This document shows positions 39,069-50,020 of a stretch of 64,000 nt of DNA, piece after piece; the first letter of the stretch is position 1, and every line of letters begins with the position of its first letter. The stretch comes from Amia ocellicauda (lineage: Eukaryota; Chordata; Actinopteri; Amiiformes; Amiidae). The stretch covers positions 21,363,339-21,427,338 of the forward strand of contig NC_089854.1 of assembly GCF_036373705.1 (NCBI RefSeq), in the 5' to 3' direction. Made by a program: the position numbers and the translations under genes. The notes beneath the pieces were generated by a model that searched no databases, had not been told where the DNA came from, and worked only from the letters and a program-made list of their open reading frames with translations.

Positions 39069-39695
39069 TTAGGAGATGGAGCAGCTGTTGGTCTTGTTCA
39101 TGGGCGGCCTGGAGCCTGTGTCCGTGGGGAAGGTCTCCCGGCGGCGGCGCAGTGCGGGGCTGAGCCGGCTGGGCAGGTTGGCCTGCTGCAGGAGCTCCCG
39201 AAACACCTCCACCACGTTCTCATTGGCCTTGGCCGAGGCCTCCAGGAAGCGGTTGTTCCAGTCCAGCTCCACGGTGGACAGCACGTCCTCGCTGGACACG
39301 CGTCGCAGCTCCTCGCAGTCTGTCTTGTTGCCCACCACAACGATGGGCGTGAACTTGTCCTCCTTGACCTCCAGAATCTCGTCCCGCAGGCTCTTGATGG
39401 CCTCCAGGGACTCGGGGTCATCGATGGCGTACACCAGCGCGAAGGCGTCGCTGCTCTGGATGGACAGCTTGCGCATGGCCGGGAAGGAGTAGCTGCCGCT
39501 GGTGTCCATGATCTCAATGGTGACCTTCACGCCACTGATATCGTAGTCCTTGCTGTGCAGCTCCTCCACGGTGCGCCGGTACTTCGGCTCGAAGGTGTCC
39601 TGCAGGAACCGACGGATCAGGGCCGTCTTGCCCACGCCGGCCGCTCCCAGGAACACCAGGCGCACCTGGTTCTTCTCCTTCACATCCAGAGACAT
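39069..39695 (-). CDS. Ras-dva-type small GTPase, intronless CDS
   Basis: A 208-residue Ras-superfamily GTPase with a complete set of G motifs: G1 GAAGVGKT (17-24), switch I Thr42 in RRTVEELH, G3 DTSGS (64-68), G4 NKTD (123-126) and G5 SAK (154-156). It ends in a CaaX box CSIS (205-208), preceded by an Arg-rich stretch (ALRRRRE), so it should be farnesylated and membrane-bound. The overall sequence fits the Ras-dva family, studied in Xenopus as a regulator of anterior ectoderm and FGF signalling. The Gln61 position of Ras is Ser68, so intrinsic GTP hydrolysis should be weak or use another residue. The coding region is a single exon. The ATG follows GACAGACC, and the next in-frame upstream sequence has no family match. 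Related Rasd and Rasl proteins fit less well. It is certain as a Ras-like GTPase; the Ras-dva assignment comes from memory of the family. Confidence 0.9.
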   Translation of the reverse strand: MSLDVKEKNQVRLVFLGAAGVGKTALIRRFLQDTFEPKYRRTVEELHSKDYDISGVKVTIEIMDTSGSYSFPAMRKLSIQSSDAFALVYAIDDPESLEAIKSLRDEILEVKEDKFTPIVVVGNKTDCEELRRVSSEDVLSTVELDWNNRFLEASAKANENVVEVFRELLQQANLPSRLSPALRRRRETFPTDTGSRPPMNKTNSCSIS

Positions 39696-39749
39696 GGTCT
39701 GTCCTCTGCCGGTCGCTCAGTGACACTGACACAGATAGCCTGGCTCTGA

Positions 39750-39753
<4 letters not shown>

Positions 39754-39784
<31 letters not shown>
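39754..39784. repeat. (CT)n microsatellite upstream of ras-dva
   Basis: A CT run of about 31 bases, 60-90 bases upstream of the ras-dva ATG, so likely in its 5' UTR or promoter (GA repeat on the coding strand). Confidence 0.95.
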
Positions 39785-39788
<4 letters not shown>

Positions 39789-39939
39789 TTGTTTTCTTTT
39801 TCTGTCTCTTCCAGGAGCTTTACTGCAGTTCTTGCTTAGAAGGAGAATCTACCGACCCTCCAAATATACCTTGTGCTGCCTCGAAAGGAAGATCTGGCTC
39901 GGCTGGCTGGTGGCGGTGTCTGAGTCCAGTGGTCTGTCT

Positions 39940-39940
<1 letters not shown>

Positions 39941-40034
<94 letters not shown>
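39941..40034. repeat. compound (AGC)n(AGT)n microsatellite
   Basis: About seven AGC units pass directly into about 24 AGT units. It lies about 250-340 bases upstream of the ras-dva ATG. Confidence 0.97.
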
Positions 40035-42250
40035 TTGGGATGGGATGTCAGTGCTGTGCTGTGGCTCTCTGTCCCTGTGCACCGGCTCTTATGTATGTTT
40101 ACAGACGCCTGTCCTCAGCCGGCCCTGGCCAATCGGCAAGCAGCTCTGGTTTTCAACCCCCCCGTGAGCAGAAACTGTGTGCGCTCTTGTGGCCCAATGA
40201 CGAGGCTGCATGCAGATGAGATGGAAATGCAATCCAGACGGGGCGGTGTGGGTTGTGAGGTGACGGGGGAGGGGGTGGGGGGTGCAGGAGACCAAGCCGG
40301 TGAGAGTCTCTCAGGCTGAGTAGAGATCTTCCACTGTGGAGAGACAGACGAGCCTCCACAGGTCTTTGACAGGGAGCAGGAGGAGTGGACATGAGCCAGT
40401 GCCCAGTGTTTTTTCCAGAGAAGTATAAAATGCCCATAAAACCCTCTTGAATTAGGACTAGAAACGGACTGGATGTATCATTTAAAGGCTCAAGCTGTCA
40501 TTTATTAATTTCCCCCGCAGGACATTTTGTGCATAGTCTCTGTCTGTTACTCCGCGATGACAGGTCTCTGATACGCTCTACTGATATGCTTCTTATCCTT
40601 GCTCAGGATTTATCTGGCACACATCAAAGATTCTGTTTAGCAACGCCAGTCGGGGGCCTGAGTTTATGCCGGAAGCGTTTTCTGCAGTCGTTCTAACCTC
40701 TGGACCAGAGATGGATCAAATACGCTTGATTGAGTTGAGTTGTGATGGAAGCGAATTGGGTTCTGACAGCTATGACCCACTTGTGAGAAGTTATCTGTAG
40801 GGACCTGGAAACCCATACTTCATGACCAACATTTAAAGATCTGATGTCTTTAGCTGTGTTGACACTTTTTAAAATGTTATTTCTGCCACCAGATGTGCCG
40901 GACTTCCACGGAGCTACAGACGCTCAGGCTTGTAAACTCTGCTCTTCTGTGTCAGTGCCGGCCGTGAGCAGTGACTGGTTGAGGCCTTCACCCTTTTTTA
41001 TGTATTGCAAAGGAAAGAAAAGAAATGTTACTCACTAAATAATTAATATTTCAACACCCTTTCTCCGTATTGAGAAGTATTGTCTGCACCCTTGTGGTCA
41101 AAGGTAACGGGACAAGCCTAACCTCTCTGAAGTGTCGACTTTTTGCAGTCTAACTGGGAAACCCCTGCTGACAGAGAGATGTTTTTAAATTGGGAAAAGG
41201 CCTGTTCCCTGCTCCAAAGGGCAACATTTTAGTTTCCGATACCTTCTGTAGTGTGAATAATGGGACGGTGTTGTATCCTGTTCCGTTGTTACTTTGTAGC
41301 ACAGTGGGAAATACCAGCGGTCTCCGTTCTCCTGGCTGAATGTGGGCGTCTGCTCACCTGTGCCGAATCAGAGAATAATAGCTGCTATCAGCACAATTCT
41401 TCAGATTCGTACGTCTGAAGTGTTGTTTGGACACAGAACAGGCAGAGGGATTGCGAGCAGAAGGACCGGACAGCAGCCATGTTCGCACTCTCTCCCGAGA
41501 AGGGCAGCGCAGCGTGATGGTTGGAGTCCATCCCCAGTCCTGTCCTCCTATCCTATCCATCCCTATCACTCCTCTCCTAATGAGAGGAGTCGGGCCGAGA
41601 AATCGGAGGAGAGGAAGGAAGGAGGAGGGGGCTGGTGGTGGTTAAGTGCAAGGTCAGGGCTCCAGACAGATGGTAAGATAGTAATGGTGACATGGAATTA
41701 AATGTAATGACCCGAGAGACTTGATTTTTCAGGCAGGTTTGTGCTTTTATTGACGCTATGAGCATGACACAGCAACTGACAAAGAGGAAGCAGCAGCTTT
41801 GTTTTTGCTGTTTTTTAATCTCTTGTTCAGTACATCACCTCAGCTCAGCTCTCATCAACAGGATTACCAATGTCTGGAGTTTTTCAGCTGTTGATAAATC
41901 TGTGCTTGATGGTTTTTCTGCCCAGTAAGCCCATTTTAAGGAGTGTGCTCTGAAATGGGCACAGACAGCATCTAAACACAGTCATTCCAGGGCCATTTAA
42001 ACACTGAGGTCTAACACAATATGCTGACAAAAGTACCAAGCAGACATAACACTATGCAAAGTACAGCTGTTTCTCACATACTTCACTGGTTCCCAACCCT
42101 GTGTTTGCTGGTTTTCAATTCCAGCCCAGCTGTCAGCTGCGTACCTGAACATCTCCACAAGGCAAAACATCTGAAAACAAAGTGGGAAGGTTCAGTGAAG
42201 AGCAGCAGACACCAAGGGGTTGTCCCAGCCCAGGGCTCCATAGCTTTTAT
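40035..42250. other. intergenic upstream of ras-dva
   Basis: No gene recognised. Regulatory DNA for the ras-dva gene may lie here, but no specific site can be supported. Confidence 0.5.
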
Positions 42251-42259
42251 TATATAGGT

Positions 42260-42567
42260 CCACCCTTGGCTTTGAGGTGATTCCTCAAGACCTTTTGATA
42301 GATGGTCAGAGCAATACTGTGTTATGCCTTCAGGAGCACTGAGAGAAGTCGGGGTTTTCTGCTTCGGTGTTCCAGGTGATCCCAGAGGTGCTCGGCTGGA
42401 TTGAAGTCAGTTCCATCAATTGTTAGTCTCCACGCTCGCTGTGCAGCTCTGTGAGGTGGCGTGCAGCGAGATGCGAGCCCGATTTCAGCATGCAGTGTGT
42501 GCTGGACGCGGAAGGCCGTTCGTTTTATTTGTTGACAGAGTTTTATAGCCCTCTTGAAAAGTCTCAC
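42260..42567 (-). pseudogene. Tc1-like transposase remnant
   Basis: The minus-strand frame 42322-42567 contains DFNPAEHLWDHLEHRSRKPR, a degraded form of the Tc1 third catalytic block ([11 protein letters not shown]). No terminal repeats are recognisable. Confidence 0.55.
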
Positions 42568-42756
42568 TTACTTGCGCTGTTGTCAGACACTGAGATGGAA
42601 GTGCCATTAGCTTTGTGCTGTGGAAACACTGATGGACTAAAGTACAGATTGGAAGATTTACGATGGAATAAAGATTGGATGTTTCTGTAGATTGTATTTA
42701 TATAACCTCTCTTGGCCTATTCACAATTGAAAGTAGGATTTTATCTACTGGACCTG

Positions 42757-42780
42757 ATTATTGTTGTTGTTGTTGTTGTT
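42757..42780. repeat. (TTG)n microsatellite
   Basis: Eight TTG units. Confidence 0.9.
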
Positions 42781-42789
42781 ATTAAATAT

Positions 42790-45079
42790 ATTTATGTTCT
42801 TCTGAAATTGAACACATTTTACCCACGGTTCGAAGCGTAACTTGTAATCTGTGATGCCTGTTGATCAGCTCTGTTAATTACGAAGCACTTTCAAAATGTT
42901 CTGAAACTGTAAGAGTTTCTAAGAGTTTGAAGAGTATTATATTGATATATGATGAACGCAGCCGCCGTGAGTTTGCAGGAGGAAAGAAATAAAGAGATTC
43001 AATAGAGAATCCCACACACACACCCCCGATCTGTCTCTAATGCTGGGGAGATCAAAATAAATGTATTTAAATGACCTCATCGGATTAAAGTGCCACCACA
43101 CGGAATTCCAGGAGACCCAACGTGTCCAGGTGAGAGGAGGACACACGTGGGCACACAACCAGCCTGCATCCATAGAGAGCTTTTGAACTGACGATTGAAA
43201 TCGCTGACGGCGCACAGGGCCACGGCGAGGCATTGGTTCCTGTCAGCGCAAGATAGCACGGCCACAGAGCTGGCAGGTGCGCACTTAGTGAGGGTCCTGG
43301 GAGGGTGGAAGGCTGTGCGAGTTGTACAGTGCGATTTTTTCATCCACCCCTCTGTGTCAGTGTGTCAGTGTGACTATGTGTGTGCATAGTAGCGTTTGAT
43401 TGAGGGGGCATAAATTACTCCCAGCCACAGTTGCCCTACAACCACGTTGGTTTGTGTAGGTAATGTTGTAGACAACCAGGTTCCCGGCAACTCGTGAGGC
43501 CCGTCTCCGCGCATTCCCTCAACAACTCTGTCGATCGCGATCTCCGGGTTGTGGCGGTCGCTGTTTTTCCACATTTCTCAGCTGAATGCGCACGGGGGCC
43601 GAAGGAGACTGGAGAAAGGGCGAGTTCCTGTGTGCCCTCCACAGCCCGTGCTTTGCAGAAGTGATGCTGTCAGATTGGATTGACACTGATGAGGTGACGG
43701 AGGGGAAGAAGCAAACCTGTCGCTTCTTGTTTGGCCACGAAGTGCCAAAAACACTCAGTCGGGCTCTGTGCTGAAGTGACAGTCAGAGGAGAGGAGAGGA
43801 GCTTAGAGGGTCTGAATGAAAAAGCCTCCTTTGCTTTTTTCTGTCCCTGCTCATTTCTGACCTCGAGTTACTATTGGACTATTATTGGACATAGTTCTAG
43901 TTTGGGACTTTCTCCGGAGGTTTCAGAGGCCAAACTTTGGAGCAAAAGGATAGATCGAGCCCCCGAAATGTTTCTGACATTTTTTCCCCAGAACAAGATT
44001 TCACTGCCCTCAGCCAACCTTATGCTAGAGACCCGATGCAGATGGCACAGCGTTCATTAGCGTCTCGTTGCCTGCAGACTGAAACGCCAGGTCAGAGCGC
44101 GTCAGGACTGTACCGAGTGATAACTGGAAATGACAGGGGGCGCATGGAGCCTGTGCCACGGCTTACATATGTAGACAACCTCCTCTCGGAAACATCAGGG
44201 GCAGAGAGGAACCCAAAACAGCAGGGAAAATATGAATTATGCTCTCTCTGTCCTTCTTGTCCTACATGCTGCCATCTGCCCATCCACCAAATATGGCTGT
44301 GTTTCCGGTCAGACCACTACTTGGTGTGACTTGTTCCTGCTTCACCTTAATGAGATGCAAATTAAGCAGGTGTGACCTTTTTTTGTCCCCCCCAGCTCTG
44401 TTTTTTCCTGTTTAGTGTCATCAGTGTTGGTGTCAGTGGTGTGTTCGGCAGTGTCTGTTAGCGCATCCTCTCATACGTGTAGGTGGGACTTCATTGCCGC
44501 ACCGTGGCTTATGTGATTGTTTTACAAGTGTGTGCGTGTGTGTATAAGGGTCTCATTGTCTGCATTGATGGTATGTTAAGTTTGCCCTACATCTGCTGGC
44601 CTACATATTATTCATGTTTATCCCCAAAACATGAATAGCTCATTTAATCACAGAGCTGGAAAGGTAGCAATCCTGGTATTTGTGGATAAGTGTCTCAGCC
44701 ACTCGGCCCTGACAAACTTCAAAACTTCAAAACCTTTGCAGGGATAATAATACATCACTGAAAGACATGCCTGCCTCTCCTCCCCAGTTCTACTGTCCTC
44801 AAACTAAACTGACCCAGAAAGCGGGAATGCCACTTAATTAAAGATCAAATTATTTATTTGTATGTATATATTCGTTTGAAATCTTTGACCTAGAAAAGCC
44901 TGCTGCGATGCGTCACCCCACTCTCTGTGAAACCGTTCTCTGCGGAAAGTCTGTGTTTAATGCAAGTTTAAGCGGTTTCTACATGTGCAGTGAGGTGCAG
45001 TGCAGTGTGGGGCCCTGCTATCACATCAGCAAAATGTTTATGAGTGTGTATATATGTGACAAGTCAAATACATGCATAA

Positions 45080-45114
<35 letters not shown>

Positions 45115-47460
45115 CCACAGAGAGCTGATTTTTCTGAAATGAAAAGCGATTGCACAAAGGTACGATGTTCTCATGAACTTATGAACGATGTCTTATTGGA
45201 GTTTGTTCTTGTTTATCTGTGTCGAGCAGCAATCATGTCTTCATGTTGAAGTTCTGGCCTCGAGGTAGAGAGTGAGTAGAGGAGGATTCAGTAATATTTC
45301 TTCTCACAGCAGGGTCGCACTGCGGGCCGCGCTCCATATTGGCTCTCCGCTCTGATTCACCATTCTCCTCGTGGGCACGGCAGATCACAGGAACGCAAGC
45401 TCTTTCTTCTTCTTGACAAAAATGACATATCTGAATGAACCAGAAGAAAATGTCTGTGTCCTTCTGTGAAATTACATCTGCGATTCTGACCCAGATTTCA
45501 GGCTGGAGTCAGCCTCTAGGAAGCACATGTGGACGGAGGTTTTGTGACTCACGTGGACCATCCGGACTCTCACAGAAACAGCTCCTGCTATTTCCTCAAG
45601 AACAGTATGCATGTGTGGTTTGTCTCCTGTCCATCAGAAGCCAAGCCTGGGGGGGCAGTTCTTTGATAATCACAGTATGCGATCTTTAATGCTTAGTCAT
45701 AGACATTTCTTTATTATATACTTTTTTTTTGCCTTTGTCTTACAAACTGTTACAATGGCCGGGACAGTGTCCTGCTTGTCCCGCTGTAATCTGGGAATGG
45801 TGGACGCTCAGTGCCGGGGACAGCAGTGGCCCTTCGAGGGACAATTGACCTTTACTGGCTCTGAGATGCACTTGTGCGACTGTCACAGCACAATCGTACA
45901 GGTCAGGCAGGCGTCAACCACATACCCTCAAGCACAGAAAATATTTAATCTCTTAAATCAGAAGGCTCTTAAAAAGGAATATATAAGAGAACTTTTACAG
46001 TAGCGGTAACTGGTAGCACATTCATTACATGCATTGCCAGTCAAGTTGTCTTGGGGCTATTAACAATTAAATTAAAGTGTTGATATTTCCTCCCCCAACT
46101 GGATTAACTCCTACTAAATACCCAGATGTCTCTCTCGTCTTGAGCAGTCCTCAGTGTTATAAAGTATAAGGAATTAGCTTTCAAATTATTCATGAGCAAT
46201 TGCCACAATCCTGGTCCTGAAAGATCTTTGATGTGCCTTTGATTAAGACAAAGAATGCGCACATATAGCACATCTGCGTTTATTTATAAACACACACACC
46301 CAACTCTGAGTTAAACTTTGACCTTTGATACCAGCTCCTTTATGGCCTCTGGTTGTGCTGAACAAGAACACAGTGTTTCCTGTAACAGAGCGAAAAAGGA
46401 ATGGTCTAGCTTAATACACCCTGCCGGGGGTACTTTATGTTTCCATGTTTGATTTGACATTAGGTGGATTAAAGCCCATTTCCAGGGCCCAAGCTTAAGT
46501 GATATGTGTGTCTGTGCCTGACGTGTTATCAGGCGGCAGTTGTGCTGTGAGCTGTGAAACTCGGGTATTGGTGGTAGGTGTAATTATTCTATGTCCAGGT
46601 TAAGATACAGAGATAAAAAGTGCATGCTATGTGTACATTCAAAGAATATGTTCTATTCAACCTGGAAATGAACCGGCTAACGAAGGCTTTGAGACACTTG
46701 GAAAGGATACACCTGTTTGGCCGACTGAAAGTTGCTTTTCTGGATTCATACCCCCCCCGATCCCACAACGTCCGATCCACTTCCCATTCTCTATTGCACA
46801 TCTCCCGATTCCAATTAAACAAATCTCAATTCCATTCTTTGGCTTGTGGTCCTGGTTACGATTATTGTTGTTGATCATAAGATATCAATGAAAGGTTAGA
46901 GACTTCAGTTTGGTTCCCCTCCTTTAAAGACACATTTTCTCCATTAAAGTTAGCCCCGTAGGTCTTTATTTCAGAGTGAAAGAGTGCTCTGCTAATGTTG
47001 TGTATAACTGAACTTCACTAGCCTTCACAGTTTGTCTTGGGACATTGAATTCTGTTAAACGCAGCACTATTAAGTAGCTGAATTACATTTTTTGTGATGT
47101 TTTGCTTATCACGCTGTTTTTTGTGAGATTAACACAAAAAAAAAACAATTAGAATAAAACAAAATCTGCTTTGAGAAACACAATGTCAGCAAATGTTTTT
47201 TGTCTTGACTCCAGCAGAAGAGGAAGGAGAAAAAACGAGTCTGAATAAAGTCCCTAAATTGGCTTTTGTGTATTAAGCAATCTCGTCAACATTGTGTTCG
47301 CTCTTGGTAATCAAGAAGTGGCCCCAAAATGCTCAGTGGCCCTGGAGTCGGAGCAGTGGGGGACAGAGGAGAGCTTGACCTGGCTTGACCCCCCCTCACC
47401 ATCTCTAGAACAGCTCGGCGATAGTTGAAGTTTGTAGCTGCTTTATATTTTGTGAATATA
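42790..47460. other. gene-poor region
   Basis: No gene recognised. It contains a TATA/GAGA simple repeat (about 45078-45113) and short chance ORFs, the longest convincing-looking one ending at 46003 but without any family match. Confidence 0.5.
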
Positions 47461-47465
47461 CAGAT

Positions 47466-47752
47466 CCTGGCAGCAGGGGCGTCGCTAGACTTCAGGTTTT
47501 AGAAGGGCTACAGCCCCGAATGTTATATGAATATCACCTGATTTCAATTTTTCTTTCCTCCGGTAAGAGCGGAGTGGGTGCTGACAGTGTTTTCATATGA
47601 TTGCAAGACATGCAAGTAGACGTCTGTATATAATCGCGCAGCAATGCCGTTATGGCCAATAATTGGAGTACAAATATATTTTTGGAATTGGATCAAAAGA
47701 CCCAGGGTTTAAGCCCCGGAAGCCCAGGTCTAACGACGCCACTGCCTGGCAG
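47466..47752. mobile_element. hAT-type MITE, 271 bp, with perfect 8-bp target duplication
   Basis: CCTGGCAG occurs at 47466-47473 and 47745-47752. The enclosed element (47474-47744) begins CAGGGGCGTCGCTAGAC and ends GTCTAACGACGCCACTG, inverted repeats of 17 bp with two mismatches. An 8-bp duplication and CAG...CTG ends are hAT hallmarks. There is no coding capacity. Confidence 0.92.
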
Positions 47753-47899
47753 CAATAGTGTGTCTATTATGGTAACAGGTGATGGCAAAAACCATTGCAT
47801 TGATATTGTTATGATTATTGATAGTAGTAGAGTTGTACTTTATGCAGCAATTAAGTTTAGTGTAAATGCAAAGAGGCTGCTGGGGTGTCCTGAAATTCC

Positions 47900-48060
47900 T
47901 CTCTCTCTGTCTCTGTCAAATTCAAAGGTTACTCTATTGGCATGACTAACATAGGCAGTGAATACACGGAATACAATAAAAGTGAATAACAAGAACAACA
48001 GCAAAAATAATAACAATACAATAATACACAAAATTCAGGCACAGGACTAATAATAACTAA
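47900..48060 (+). repeat. CT tract plus CAAATTCAAAGG...TATTGGCATGAC repeat
   Basis: Second copy of the repeat seen at 15655-15785, followed by an A-rich, AATAAT-rich tail typical of a retroposon end. Confidence 0.55.
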
Positions 48061-48689
48061 TAAAATAATTATAGTAGTCTCTCTCTCGGCGGCACGGTGG
48101 GCTCTAGTTCCTCGTTTCCCATGCCGAAGGGGGCGTATACCCGTCTGGGGCGTCGGACTGCAGCTCTAGGGAACCACCTTCGCCCAGAGCACTGACGTGG
48201 CGAGAGGAAGGAAACGTCCATTGGCTGTCCCTCGATTCGTCTCCTTCCAGGGCTGGTAAATGCTGTGAGTTGTGCTGGACTCAGGATCAGGACCGTTGTC
48301 CACTCTCTGCCATGAGATCACATGAGATCGCAGTTCCCCTGCTAGTAACTCAATTAAAACCCAGGTCACAGGGGCTGGGAGCGGCTGGAAATGCTGGTGA
48401 ATGAATGCTCTGGAGTCCTGACTCCTCAAAGAGCGTGCAATTAATTGATTTATCTTGTGTGTATTAATTAATACTACTTTAATTAATTCTTAATTCAGAG
48501 CCCTAAGCACGTGTCCACCGTTTGCTGATACTGCAGTGGGTGGAAGAGTGGGGAAAAAGTACCAGGGTAATGGAAGTTCAAAATGCAATCGTTTGTTATA
48601 AAGTGCGTGTGTAGTATTTCTGTTTGCACCATGTTCAGGAATGCTGCAGCCTGGACTCCAGGGTAATACATAATTTCATCATGATTATA

Positions 48690-49129
48690 TATATAGTTAG
48701 GTCCATAAATATTTGGACAGTGACACAATTGTCATCATTTTGTCTCTGTACACCACCACAATGGATTTGAAAGGAAACAATCAATATGTGCTTTAACTGT
48801 AGACTTTCATCTTTAATTTGAGGGTAGTTACATCCAAATTGGGTGAACGGTGTAGGAATTACACCCATTTTTATATGTGGTCCGCCCAATTTTAGGGGCT
48901 CAAAAGTATTTGGACAAACTAACATAATCATTAATTAAATTGTGAATTTCAAAACTTGGTTGCAAATCCTTTGCAGTCAATGACTGTCTGAAGTCTGGAA
49001 CCCATAGACATCACCAGATGCTGGGTTTCTTCCCTGGTGATGCTCTGCCAGGCCTGTACTGCAGCTGTCTTTAGTTCCTGCTTGTTCTTGTGGCGTTCTT
49101 GGGGTCATTGCATATTGACAAGCCACAAT

Positions 49130-49130
<1 letters not shown>
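48690..49130. mobile_element. Tc1/mariner-type element end
   Basis: It begins TTAGGTCCATAAATATTTGG after TATATATA, a terminal repeat of a common fish Tc1-like family, and runs through typical interior sequence to about 49120. There it meets a different Tc1 copy. Its own far end is not present. Confidence 0.7.
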
Positions 49131-49880
<750 letters not shown>

Positions 49881-49974
49881 ATGCAGAAGTACAGCCATTT
49901 CCTGAGGTGTGTTCTCAGTTCTTTCAGTCACTGGTGTCCAGTGTTTCTTTTGCTGTTATCATTATTATTTTTAA

Positions 49975-50020
49975 TATATATTTTTTTGCAAACACCCTCA
50001 TTCAAGGTGACACACATTCA
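49975..50020 (-). repeat. diverged SINE tail
   Basis: GCAAACACCCTCATTCAAGG followed by TGACACAC is a diverged relative of the GCAGACGCCCTTGTCCAGGG tail at 10328. Confidence 0.4.

Noticed and set aside
38814..39749. 311-residue plus-strand ORF over the ras-dva region
   Set aside because: It is the antisense of the GC-rich Ras-dva CDS; the minus strand has all G motifs and a CaaX box, while the plus frame has no family match.
39785..40219. 144-residue ORF with long poly-Ser
   Set aside because: The poly-Ser is the AGC/AGT microsatellite read in one frame.
44655..44715. minus-strand tRNA-Leu/Ser-like head (GGCCGAGTGGCTGAGACAC)
   Set aside because: It lacks a TTC/B-box arm and cloverleaf pairing; possibly an old SINE head.
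45755..46003. ORF starting MAGTVSCLSRCNLG
   Set aside because: It has a reasonable ATG and 83 residues but no family match or transcript signals; kept out for lack of support.
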